Part shown: piece after piece, positions 1-7,536 of the stretch | How positions within the stretch are numbered: the first letter of the stretch is position 1 | Layout of the letters: each line of letters starts with the position of its first letter | Assembly (NCBI GenBank): GCA_963798855.1 | Contig: CAWCUU010000001.1 | Span: 248,001-312,000 of the forward strand | DNA length: 64,000 nt | Source: CAWCUU01 sp963798855 | Lineage (GTDB): Bacteria; Gemmatimonadota; Gemmatimonadetes; Longimicrobiales; RSA9 | Direction of reading: 5' to 3' | Notes under the pieces: model-generated | The model's database searches: none | The model's input: the letters and a program-made list of their open reading frames with translations, nothing else | Told to the model about the DNA's origin: nothing | Position numbers and translations under genes: made by a program

Positions 1-3000
1 GGTGCCCAGGTCGCGCCGGATGCGCATTGGCGCACGCTGCGCACGGAGCATTTCCGCATCCACTTCGAGGAGCGCCTCGAGACCGTCGCGTGGCGGGCGG
101 CCGGCCGCGCGGAGGCCGCCTGGGCCGCGCTCGGCTCGTTCACCCGCCCGCCCGCCGGTCCGGTGGACCTCATCCTCAGCGACGACCAGGATTTCGCGAA
201 CGGCTTCGCGAGCCCGTTCCCGTCGAGTCGGATCTACATCTACGTGCAGGCGCCGGTCTCCAACGTGGCGCTCGCCTACCAGCGCGACTGGCTCGAGCTC
301 GTCATCGCGCACGAGCTGACGCACGCGTTCCAGCTCGACCGCACGGGCAGGCTGGGGTCGGTGCTGCGAACCGCGTTCGGCAGGGTGCCGGTGGCGTGGC
401 CGTTCTTCCCCGAGGTGCTCACGCCGGGCTGGACGAAGGAAGGTCTGGCCGTGGAGTACGAGACGCTGCTGACCGGCGCAGGCCGCAACGCGGGCACGTT
501 CCACGACATGATCCTGCGCACCGCCGTCCTCGAGCATCGCTTCTCGGGAATCGACCGGGCGAGCAGTCCCGATCCCCTATGGCCGGAGGGGAACCATGCC
601 TACGCCTACGGCTCGCTGTTCATCGAATACCTGCGCGAGCGCTTCGGACCCAAGGCGGCGTCGAGGCTCGTGGAGCGGACGGCGGGCGCGGTCCTGCCGC
701 CATCGTTGACGTTCGACCGGGTTGGGAAGCGGGCATTCCGACAGTCGTTCACGTCCCTCTGGCGGGACTGGCACGCGGAGCTCGTGCGCCGCTACGCGTC
801 GCTCGCGGATTCGCTACGTGCCGAGGGCCTGACGCCGGATCGGCCGCTGACCCTCGCCGGCCGCTACGCCGGCCACCCGCGCGTCTCCCCCGACGACGGA
901 AGCGTCGCGTACGTCGCATCGACCGGCCGGGACGACCCCCAGACGCGCCTGCTCGATCCCGTGACCGGAAAGATCCGAGTGCTCGGCCGCCGCAACGACA
1001 ATGGCCTCGACCTGGGCATCGCCAGCTGGCTTCCGGATGGCAGCGGCCTGATCACCTCCGGCTTCCAGTTCGAGGGGCCGAACCGAATCTATCAGGACCT
1101 CTGGCTCGTGCGCCGCGACGGAGGCCAGCGCCGGCTCACCCACGGCGCCCGACTGTCCGAGCCGGATGTCGCGCCGGACGGCCGCCGCGTCGTCGCCGTG
1201 CGCAGCGGCGAAAGCACGAACGAGCTGGTGGTGTTCGATCTGCCGACGGGCGGATTTCGAACGATCGTTCCCGCCCGACATGAGGTGCAGTGGACGCTGC
1301 CGCGCTGGTCGCCGGATGGCAAGTGGATCGCCGCGTCGGAATGGAGCGAGGGGGGCGACTACGACATCGTCGTGCTCGATACCCTCGGCACCGTGCGACT
1401 CCGGCTGTCCCGCGACCGCGCCATCGACCGGGACGCCGCCTGGTCGCCGGACAGCCGCTGGCTGTACTTCTCGTCCGATCGCAGCGGCATTCCCAACCTG
1501 TACGTCGCATACATCGGAGCCGCGCTGTCACCCGGCGAGCCCTCCCACTCGGCGACGGATTCCGTGTCGATTTGGCAGGTGACGAACGTTCTGGGCGGCG
1601 CGTTCGAGCCGGACGTTTCGCCGGACGGCCGGACGATCTGGTTCACCGCCTATCACGCCGATGGCTATCACATCGAGCGGATGCCGTTCGACTGGCGGCC
1701 CACGGCGCCGCTCGCGCCGGAATTCACGATCCCTCGGCCGTCCCTTCTGCCGGTACCCGACGACGGTCCCGTGCGCATCCGAATCGGCGGCCCGCCGGTG
1801 ATCGCGGATCCCGACTCGGCTTCCGTGGTCGCCGCGGCGAGAGACTCCGCCGCCGCTGCGGATGCCGCGCACCCGTATTCGCCGTGGGCGACGCTGCGGC
1901 CGTTCTACTGGCTGCCGATCATCACGTCCGGCACGCCCACCGGCACGGCCTTCGGCGCGGCGACGTCGGGAGCCGACGTGATCGGCCGCCACGCCTACGG
2001 CGTTTATGGGGTCTACGCCCCGGTCACCCGACGCTTCGAGGGCGAGCTGACCTACCGCTACGCGGGTCTCGGCAATCCGCTGCTGGGCTTCTCGGCGTCA
2101 CGGCAGTGGGACGTCGTCACCCGGGCACGGCTGGACGACGGCAGCATCGCACCCATCCTCGGCCGTGAGGACGAGATCAGCGTATACGCCACCTTCCTGC
2201 GCCAGCGCTGGCGCTCCGCGGTCGCGCTGATCACCGGCCTCAATGGCGTAACGGGGCGGCGGACTCTGAACGCGGACAGCGTTCGTCTCCGCGACGAGCT
2301 CGTGCCGATACGTCGCTGGGGTGCTTTCGCCCGGATCGTCGCATCCAACGCCCGCGGCCACGACTTCTCCATCGGCCGTGAGCGTGGCATCACCGCCGAT
2401 CTCCGGGTCCGATGGCAGCGTGACGAGCACCGCGACCTGCCCCTCGCCGAGGACTACACCGAGCTCCGGGGCCGGCTCACCGCCTACCGCGATCTCCGCC
2501 TCGCCGGCTTCGCCGACCACGTCCTCGCCGCTCGCGTCGCGGCCCTGCTGCGCGACGGCGACAGCGCGCCCCGCATCGGGCTCGGCGGAGTCTCCGGCGC
2601 GAGCATCGACTTCGGTGTCGGCTTCGGCGGCGTCGGCGAGAGCCGCCTGCTCCCGGTGCGCGGCTACCCCGCGGGCGCCCGCGCAGGAACCCGCGCATGG
2701 AGCGCGTCGCTCGAGCACCGGCTGCCCATCGCGCTGGTCGCCCGCGGCCCCGCTCTCCTCCCCGTCTTCCTGCGGACGCTCTCTGCCAGCGCCTTCCTCG
2801 ACGCCGGCGACGCCTGGTGCACCCCCGTGCAGGAGAGCGTCGCGCCCTGCAACCCGGACCTCGGCGTGCACAGGCGCCCCCTCGTCGGCGTCGGTGGCGA
2901 GATCGCGGGCGACGTCGCCGTGCTGTTCTCCACGACGCTGCGCCTGCGCGCCGGCGTCGGCTTTCCCCTCACGGGCCCGGAGGCCGTCGGCGCTCAGGCG

Positions 3001-3027
3001 TACTTCACGGTGGGACCCTCCTTCTGA
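1..3027 (+). CDS. Peptidase MA-like / TolB propeller / beta-barrel protein (5' partial)
   Basis: The reading frame is open from the first base of the window, so the start and any signal peptide lie upstream. Visible residues 1-250 resemble the peptidase MA family: a W-R-T-L-R-T-E-H-F-R-I-H-F strand and a zinc-metalloprotease HELTH motif at about codon 104, followed by a downstream Glu-containing segment (KEGLAVEYE). Residues about 280-570 contain repeated TolB/WD40-like blades (SPDG, APDG, SPDSRWLYFSSD). The last 350 residues alternate aromatic and polar residues and end in Phe (VGPSF), as expected for an outer-membrane or surface-antigen-like beta barrel. It is inferred to be an envelope protein with a protease-like head. 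The exact function is unknown; the domain order is fairly clear. Confidence 0.8.
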   Translation, partial: GAQVAPDAHWRTLRTEHFRIHFEERLETVAWRAAGRAEAAWAALGSFTRPPAGPVDLILSDDQDFANGFASPFPSSRIYIYVQAPVSNVALAYQRDWLELVIAHELTHAFQLDRTGRLGSVLRTAFGRVPVAWPFFPEVLTPGWTKEGLAVEYETLLTGAGRNAGTFHDMILRTAVLEHRFSGIDRASSPDPLWPEGNHAYAYGSLFIEYLRERFGPKAASRLVERTAGAVLPPSLTFDRVGKRAFRQSFTSLWRDWHAELVRRYASLADSLRAEGLTPDRPLTLAGRYAGHPRVSPDDGSVAYVASTGRDDPQTRLLDPVTGKIRVLGRRNDNGLDLGIASWLPDGSGLITSGFQFEGPNRIYQDLWLVRRDGGQRRLTHGARLSEPDVAPDGRRVVAVRSGESTNELVVFDLPTGGFRTIVPARHEVQWTLPRWSPDGKWIAASEWSEGGDYDIVVLDTLGTVRLRLSRDRAIDRDAAWSPDSRWLYFSSDRSGIPNLYVAYIGAALSPGEPSHSATDSVSIWQVTNVLGGAFEPDVSPDGRTIWFTAYHADGYHIERMPFDWRPTAPLAPEFTIPRPSLLPVPDDGPVRIRIGGPPVIADPDSASVVAAARDSAAAADAAHPYSPWATLRPFYWLPIITSGTPTGTAFGAATSGADVIGRHAYGVYGVYAPVTRRFEGELTYRYAGLGNPLLGFSASRQWDVVTRARLDDGSIAPILGREDEISVYATFLRQRWRSAVALITGLNGVTGRRTLNADSVRLRDELVPIRRWGAFARIVASNARGHDFSIGRERGITADLRVRWQRDEHRDLPLAEDYTELRGRLTAYRDLRLAGFADHVLAARVAALLRDGDSAPRIGLGGVSGASIDFGVGFGGVGESRLLPVRGYPAGARAGTRAWSASLEHRLPIALVARGPALLPVFLRTLSASAFLDAGDAWCTPVQESVAPCNPDLGVHRRPLVGVGGEIAGDVAVLFSTTLRLRAGVGFPLTGPEAVGAQAYFTVGPSF

Positions 3028-3131
3028 TCCGGCCGGCACGATTCCTGTGTCGTTCTCCTCCGTCCGTTGACGGCCGGGAGCGAGGCCTTCCGGCTGCTCA
3101 AGACGCAGAATGGACTGAACCGCGTCGCAGC

Positions 3132-3563
3132 TCAGCCGCCTGGCTCTTGCAGGCTGTCCGGCTGCGCCGAGGCGTCCGCCGGAACCAACCGCATCTCCGC
3201 CGCGCCCCCCGGATTGTGGCTCCGGATCCGGAGCTCGCCCTCGCTGAGCGACACGATGTCGACCGGATAGCGAATCCCCTCCTCGACCATGATCAAGCCG
3301 CTGTTGGCCCGGCTCCACGTCCCCAGCGAAGGCGTTCCGTTCGGCGAAGCGATCACGAGCGTCCCCTCCGACAGGAACACGTAGAGCTGTCCCGCCTGGA
3401 CATCCGGCGACTCCGCCACCCGCCAGACGCGGTTCACGAGCGTCGCTTCCCGGCCTGAGGAGGCCTGCCCCTCGATCCGCCCCGTTGCGCCCCCGCCCTC
3501 CGGCGCCCCACACCCGACCACGAGCAGCACCACGACTGCACCTGCCATGACCCTTCCCCTCAT
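3132..3563 (-). CDS. Small predicted lipoprotein, unknown function
   Basis: About 143 residues. The start at 3563 gives a lipoprotein signal MRGRVMAGAVVVLLVVGC with the lipobox V-V-G-C, and a GGAGGCAG-type ribosome binding site lies just upstream. A longer reading frame extends 24 codons further but would bury the signal peptide. The mature part is beta-rich (for example YVFLSEGTLVIAS and LGTWSRANSGLIMVEEG) and ends in a Pro/Gln tail. It resembles small proteins with a lipocalin/META-like fold, but I do not recognise a named family. It is convergent with the upstream barrel gene and divergent from nrdJ, with which it shares the regulatory gap. Confidence 0.65.
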   Translation of the reverse strand: MRGRVMAGAVVVLLVVGCGAPEGGGATGRIEGQASSGREATLVNRVWRVAESPDVQAGQLYVFLSEGTLVIASPNGTPSLGTWSRANSGLIMVEEGIRYPVDIVSLSEGELRIRSHNPGGAAEMRLVPADASAQPDSLQEPGG

Positions 3564-3626
3564 CCCTGCCTCCTCTGCCGTCTGGGTGGACAGCGTGGCC
3601 CGAGTCCGGCTGTCGGGCCTGCTCCC

Positions 3627-3731
3627 GGTGGACAACCCGGTGCAAAACCCGCTCTCGCCGGTGGAAAACCCGTGGATAGCGAGTTCAGAACGCGCTAGGC
3701 GGCGCTTTTACAACGACTTCGCGTTTCCACA
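3627..3731. promoter_or_regulatory. Cluster of four DnaA-box-like nonamers
   Basis: Four sites each differ at two positions from the DnaA box (TTATCCACA, or TGTGGATAA on the other strand): GGTGGACAA at 3627-3635, GGTGGAAAA at 3660-3668, CGTGGATAG at 3671-3679 and GTTTCCACA at 3723-3731. They end 11 bp before the nrdJ -35 hexamer. E. coli nrdAB is known to be regulated by DnaA at upstream boxes, so a link to replication is conceivable. The degenerate matches make this speculative. Confidence 0.25.
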
Positions 3732-3741
3732 GCCGCGACTC

Positions 3742-3770
3742 TTGACCACCATATCCTGTGGCTGTATACT
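3742..3770 (+). promoter_or_regulatory. sigma70-type promoter of nrdJ
   Basis: The -35 is TTGACC (3742-3747), the spacer is exactly 17 bp, and the -10 is TATACT (3765-3770). The predicted transcription start is near 3777. NrdR box 1 lies between the two hexamers and box 2 overlaps the predicted start. Confidence 0.75.
3746..3761. promoter_or_regulatory. NrdR box 1
   Basis: The 16-mer CCACCATATCCTGTGG is a near-palindrome matching the NrdR box pattern acaCwAtATaTwGtgt at its outer arms. It lies between the -35 and -10 of the nrdJ promoter. Its start is 32 bp (three helical turns) from that of box 2, the usual tandem geometry for NrdR. Confidence 0.75.
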
Positions 3771-3777
3771 GGACTCC

Positions 3778-3793
3778 CCACAAGATATTGTGG
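3778..3793. promoter_or_regulatory. NrdR box 2
   Basis: The 16-mer CCACAAGATATTGTGG is a near-perfect palindrome and a close NrdR box match. It sits on the predicted transcription start, so an NrdR-ATP/dATP oligomer bound at both boxes would block the promoter. The nrdR gene itself is not in this window. Confidence 0.85.
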
Positions 3794-3979
3794 CTTCGGG
3801 TTCCCCGGCCGGGAGCAGACACGACTCCGGCGGGGACCCCCTCGCGGTACGGAAATCGTGCCCCTGCGGGGGGTACGAGAAGAGGTGCCGACAACCCCGA
3901 CGACGGTCCGCCGCCGCCGTTCCCGATACCGACAGCGCTGCACGATCTCGCACACCTGCACGAGCGTTCGAGGAGATCC

Positions 3980-6514
3980 ATGACCCAGCATTCCGCAACC
4001 CCTGCGAAGGCGGAGCGTGTGGAGGCCGCCGACGTCCTGCCCGACGACCTGCCGGCAGCCAGGCTGTCCGCGAATGCGCGCATCATCCTGGCGAAGCGGT
4101 ACCTGAAGAAGGACGAGTCGGGGGAGCCGATCGAGACGCCGGAGCAGATGTTCTGGCGCGTGGCGCGGGTGGTTGCGGAGGAGGACCGGAAGTTCGGCGC
4201 GAGCAATGGTGCGATCGAGGCGCTGGCGCGCGAGTTCTATCGGCTGATGACGGAAGGGCTCTTCGAGCCGAACTCGCCGACGCTGATGAACGCGGGCCGG
4301 CCACTGGGGCAGCTGTCAGCGTGCTTCGTCCTGCCGGTCGAGGACTCGCTGTCGAACGGGAGCAACGGGATCTACGACACGCTTCGGGCGATGGCGCTGG
4401 TGCATCAGTCGGGGGGCGGCACGGGCTTCAGCTTCAGCCGTCTCCGCTCGAAGAACGACGTGGTGCGCTCGACAATGGGCGTGGCGAGCGGGCCAGTCTC
4501 GTTCATGAGTCTGTACGACCAGTCGACGGAGGTGGTGAAGCAGGGCGGGACGCGGCGCGGCGCGAACATGGGAATCCTGCGGGTGGACCACCCGGACATC
4601 CGGGAGTTCATCGCCTGCAAGAGCGACGTGACGAGGATCACGAACTTCAACATCTCCGTGGGGGTGACGGACGCGTTCATGGAGGCGGTGAAGCGGGGTG
4701 GCACGTACGACCTGATCAGCCCGCGGACTGGGGCCGTCGTGGGGCAGGAGGACGCGCGCGCGATCTTCGACCTGATCGTCGCGGGCGCGTGGTCGACGGG
4801 GGAGCCGGGCGTCTTCTTCGTGGATCGTGCGAACGAGTACAACCCGGTGCCGCATCTGGGCCGTTACGAGGCGACGAACCCGTGCGGGGAGCAGCCGCTC
4901 CTGGCGTATGACGTGTGCAACCTGGGCTCGGTCAACGTGGGCGCGTTCGCGGTCGCGGATGGGCCGGCGGATGCGCCACTCGAGGATCGCGTGGACTGGG
5001 ACGGGCTGCGGCAGATCGTCCACCTGGCCACGCACTTCCTGGACAACGTGATCGACGCGAACAACTATCCGCTCCCGGAGATCGACGCGCTCGCGCACGA
5101 CATCCGGCGCATCGGCCTCGGCATCATGGGGTGGGCCGACCTGCTCGTGCGCACGGGCCTGCCGTACGACAGCGAGGAGGGGGTCGGCTTCGCGCGCAAG
5201 CTCATGTGGTTCGTGGACGAGGAGTCGAAGAACGCGTCGGAGCGGCTGGCCGAGGTGCGCGGCACGTTCCCGGAGTGGGAGCAGAGCATCTGGGGCTCGG
5301 ACGAGACGTGCGCGCGGCGCGACAATGGCACGCGCGTGCGGCCGCACCGCCCGCTGCGCAACTGCAACCTGACGACGGTCGCTCCGACCGGCACGATCTC
5401 GATCATCGCCGAATGCTCGGGCGGCATCGAGCCGCTCTTCGCGGTCGCGTTCATGCGCAACCAGGCGGGCGTGCTGATGCCAGACGTGAACCGCGACTTC
5501 GTCCGTCTCGCGAAGGAGCAGGGCTGGCACTCGGACGAGCTCATGACGCGCATCGCCGAGGAGGGCCACATCCACTTCGACGAGGTGCCGGCGGACGTGC
5601 AGCGGGTCTTCGTGACCGCGCACAATGTCACGCCCGCGTGGCACATCCGCATGCAGGCCGCCTTCCAGGAGTTCGTCGACTCCGCGATCTCGAAGACGTG
5701 CAACTTCCCCCGCGAGGCGGGCGAGGAGGACGTGCGGCGAATCTATCTGCAGGCGTTCGATGCGCGCTGCAAGGGCGTGACGGTGTACCGCGACGGCTCG
5801 CGGCCAATGCAGGTGCTGTCCACCGGCAAGACGACGAAGGAGGAGGAAGCGGCGGTCAGCGACCTGGAGGCGCAGCTCGCGGACGCCCGCGAGAAGGTGC
5901 ACCGCTTCGAGCAGGAGAGGGAGGAGCTGCTCGCGCAGGTCGAGGACCACGAGGTCGCCTATCAGAAGCGCCGTCGGCGGCCGCGCCCGGCCACGCTGCA
6001 CGGCACTACGCGGCGCATGATGAGCCCGCTCGGCGACCTGTACGTCACGATCAACGAGGATGAGCGCGGCCGCCCGTTCGAGCTGTTCGCGACGCTCGGC
6101 AAGGCGGGTGGCGCGGCGATGGCGGATGTCGAGGCGATCGGTCGCCTCGTCTCCCTCGCGCTGCGCAGCGGTATCTCGCCGCAGCAGATCTACGGCCAGC
6201 TGCGCGGCATCTCCTGCGACCGGGCCGTCGGCTTCGGCCCGAACAAGGTGCTGTCCGTGCCCGACGCGATCGCGCAGGCAATGGTGCGCCACGAGCAGGA
6301 GAAGGCGGGCATCCAACAGGAGCTGCTGCCGGTCGACGCGCCGCGCGCCGCTCCGGCCGCGACGGCCGGCGCGCAGGCCGCCACGGAGCCGGTGGACGAT
6401 GGCTACGATCCGGGCGAGACGTTCATCGGCACCTGCCCGGAGTGCAGCTCCGACCTGCGCTTCGCCGAGGGCTGCGTGAAGTGCCTCGCCTGCGGCTACA
6501 GCGAGTGCGGATGA
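3980..6514 (+). CDS. nrdJ: Adenosylcobalamin-dependent ribonucleoside-diphosphate reductase (class II)
   Basis: 844 residues from the ATG at 3980, which follows AGGAG at 3971-3975; codons upstream of this ATG look non-coding. The enzyme converts ribonucleotides to deoxyribonucleotides using B12 and no oxygen. Visible signatures are the first active-site cysteine in LSACFVLPVEDS, the active-site loop NPCGEQPLL, NLTTVAPTGTIS, a coiled segment (about 620-660) and a C-terminal TSCPD-type domain (TTRRMMSPLGDLYVTI, SCDRAVGFGPNKVLS). The tail CPECSSDLRFAEGCVKC plus ACGYSECG supplies redox/zinc cysteines that re-reduce the active site. Length is normal for the monomer/dimer class II family. Two NrdR boxes in the promoter predict dATP-responsive repression. 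No other reductase subunits lie nearby. Confidence 0.95.
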   Translation: MTQHSATPAKAERVEAADVLPDDLPAARLSANARIILAKRYLKKDESGEPIETPEQMFWRVARVVAEEDRKFGASNGAIEALAREFYRLMTEGLFEPNSPTLMNAGRPLGQLSACFVLPVEDSLSNGSNGIYDTLRAMALVHQSGGGTGFSFSRLRSKNDVVRSTMGVASGPVSFMSLYDQSTEVVKQGGTRRGANMGILRVDHPDIREFIACKSDVTRITNFNISVGVTDAFMEAVKRGGTYDLISPRTGAVVGQEDARAIFDLIVAGAWSTGEPGVFFVDRANEYNPVPHLGRYEATNPCGEQPLLAYDVCNLGSVNVGAFAVADGPADAPLEDRVDWDGLRQIVHLATHFLDNVIDANNYPLPEIDALAHDIRRIGLGIMGWADLLVRTGLPYDSEEGVGFARKLMWFVDEESKNASERLAEVRGTFPEWEQSIWGSDETCARRDNGTRVRPHRPLRNCNLTTVAPTGTISIIAECSGGIEPLFAVAFMRNQAGVLMPDVNRDFVRLAKEQGWHSDELMTRIAEEGHIHFDEVPADVQRVFVTAHNVTPAWHIRMQAAFQEFVDSAISKTCNFPREAGEEDVRRIYLQAFDARCKGVTVYRDGSRPMQVLSTGKTTKEEEAAVSDLEAQLADAREKVHRFEQEREELLAQVEDHEVAYQKRRRRPRPATLHGTTRRMMSPLGDLYVTINEDERGRPFELFATLGKAGGAAMADVEAIGRLVSLALRSGISPQQIYGQLRGISCDRAVGFGPNKVLSVPDAIAQAMVRHEQEKAGIQQELLPVDAPRAAPAATAGAQAATEPVDDGYDPGETFIGTCPECSSDLRFAEGCVKCLACGYSECG

Positions 6515-6611
6515 CCTGACGCCATAGCACCGCGGCGGACGCGGCCACCCGCGCAACCGGGGACGCGGACCCGTTCGCCGCAGTCGGGAGGGGGGATCAC
6601 GGGGAAGGCGG

Positions 6612-6648
6612 CCCGACAATGGGTCGGGGGGGGCGCGCGAGCGCCCCC
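6612..6648 (+). terminator. Tandem GC hairpins downstream of nrdJ
   Basis: Two adjacent perfect hairpins: CCCGAC/GTCGGG with a 5-nt loop (6612-6628), and GGGGGCGC/GCGCCCCC closing a GCGA (GNRA) tetraloop (6629-6648). They begin 98 nt after the nrdJ stop, with no U-tract. They could stop transcription with other factors or stabilise the 3' end. The rest of 6515-6765 shows nothing recognisable. Confidence 0.4.
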
Positions 6649-6765
6649 TCGGTGACTTCAGGGGGTAGCGATGTCCTTGCGGCGGGGTCGCCCGCTGGAC
6701 ACCGTTGAGACGGCGGAAAGGCTCGACGGAGCCCCGGCCGTCGTTTCATCCACAGGAGGAGTGAA

Positions 6766-7530
6766 ATGCCTTCCCTGGGAGCGAGTACGCGTAGCCTCCT
6801 GCGCGGCGGCCTCGTTCTGGCCCTGACCGGGATGCTCGGCTGCTCGGAGTCGACGCCGAGCGCGCCCGACACAATGATATCCGGCGTGGTCACCCTGGTG
6901 GACGAGTTCGGCGAGCCGCTGCCGCAGGTCACCGGTGTGCAGATCACGATGAGCTCCGGCGGGGTACAGGCCGTGCGCGGCGCTTCGGCGGACGGTCGCT
7001 TCCTGCTGCCGGCGCTTGCGGAGGGGACCCGGGCGGACCTGGAGTTCGCGAGTCCCGGATTCGGCACCCACCGCGTAGCGGGAGTTCCGGCCGGCACGCG
7101 AGGGCTTCAGGTCGTCATGCTGCAGCGGTCCACGATCCAGCTGCTGGATCTGAGCGCCGCCACCCGCACGTGCGGCGAGCCGTGCGTCGATCTGGCCTTC
7201 ACGGCGACGAACTTCTTCATCGATGGCCACGATCGACGCCTCCTGCGGCTGTTCCTCGGCGTACCGAGCGGAGTGGGGCCGGGCGCCTACGACCAGACAA
7301 TGTACGTCATCGTCACTCGAGACGGCCCGGGTGTCACCCTCAGCGGCGACACGGCTCACGTCGAGTTGCAGTCGCTCTTCGGCTTCGACTTCTCCGGCTA
7401 CGCCGCGGGTACCGCGTTGGAGCTCGCGATCTACGGCGCCACGGAGAACCTGCCGCCCTCGGAGGACTCGCCGACGTTCGAAGACCTGTCGATCACGAAG
7501 GCGAGCACGACGATCTCGGCGCCGGGCTGA
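6766..7530 (+). CDS. Predicted lipoprotein with carboxypeptidase-regulatory-like domain
   Basis: 254 residues, starting at an ATG preceded by CAGGAGGAG. The N-terminus MPSLGASTRSLLRGGLVLALTGMLGC is a lipoprotein signal with lipobox G-M-L-G-C. Residues about 38-115 look like a carboxypeptidase-regulatory/CNA-B-like beta sandwich (SGVVTLVDEFGEPLPQVTGV, ADGRFLLPAL). The rest is beta-rich and unrecognised, with a C-G-E-P-C pair near residue 130. It probably sits in the outer or inner membrane facing the periplasm. The gene ends 6 bp before the convergent kinase gene. Confidence 0.65.
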   Translation: MPSLGASTRSLLRGGLVLALTGMLGCSESTPSAPDTMISGVVTLVDEFGEPLPQVTGVQITMSSGGVQAVRGASADGRFLLPALAEGTRADLEFASPGFGTHRVAGVPAGTRGLQVVMLQRSTIQLLDLSAATRTCGEPCVDLAFTATNFFIDGHDRRLLRLFLGVPSGVGPGAYDQTMYVIVTRDGPGVTLSGDTAHVELQSLFGFDFSGYAAGTALELAIYGATENLPPSEDSPTFEDLSITKASTTISAPG

Positions 7531-7536
7531 TGCGCA

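Larger units (their letters stand above)
3564..3979. other. Divergent intergenic region / nrdJ leader
   Basis: This 416-base gap separates the minus-strand lipoprotein from nrdJ. It holds a cluster of DnaA-box-like nonamers (3627-3731), one strong promoter with two NrdR boxes (3742-3793) and then a roughly 200-nt leader before the nrdJ ATG. The leader contains GC hairpin potential around 3830-3885. I looked for a cobalamin riboswitch B12 box and did not find one. Confidence 0.6.

Noticed and set aside
3794..3979. Cobalamin riboswitch in the nrdJ leader
   Set aside because: Expected because nrdJ needs B12, but no B12 box (GCCACTG-like) or the usual conserved core is present; regulation is better explained by NrdR boxes.
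4316..6619. Open reading frame of about 767 codons opposite nrdJ
   Set aside because: Antisense shadow; no domain or start signal, whereas nrdJ carries full family motifs.
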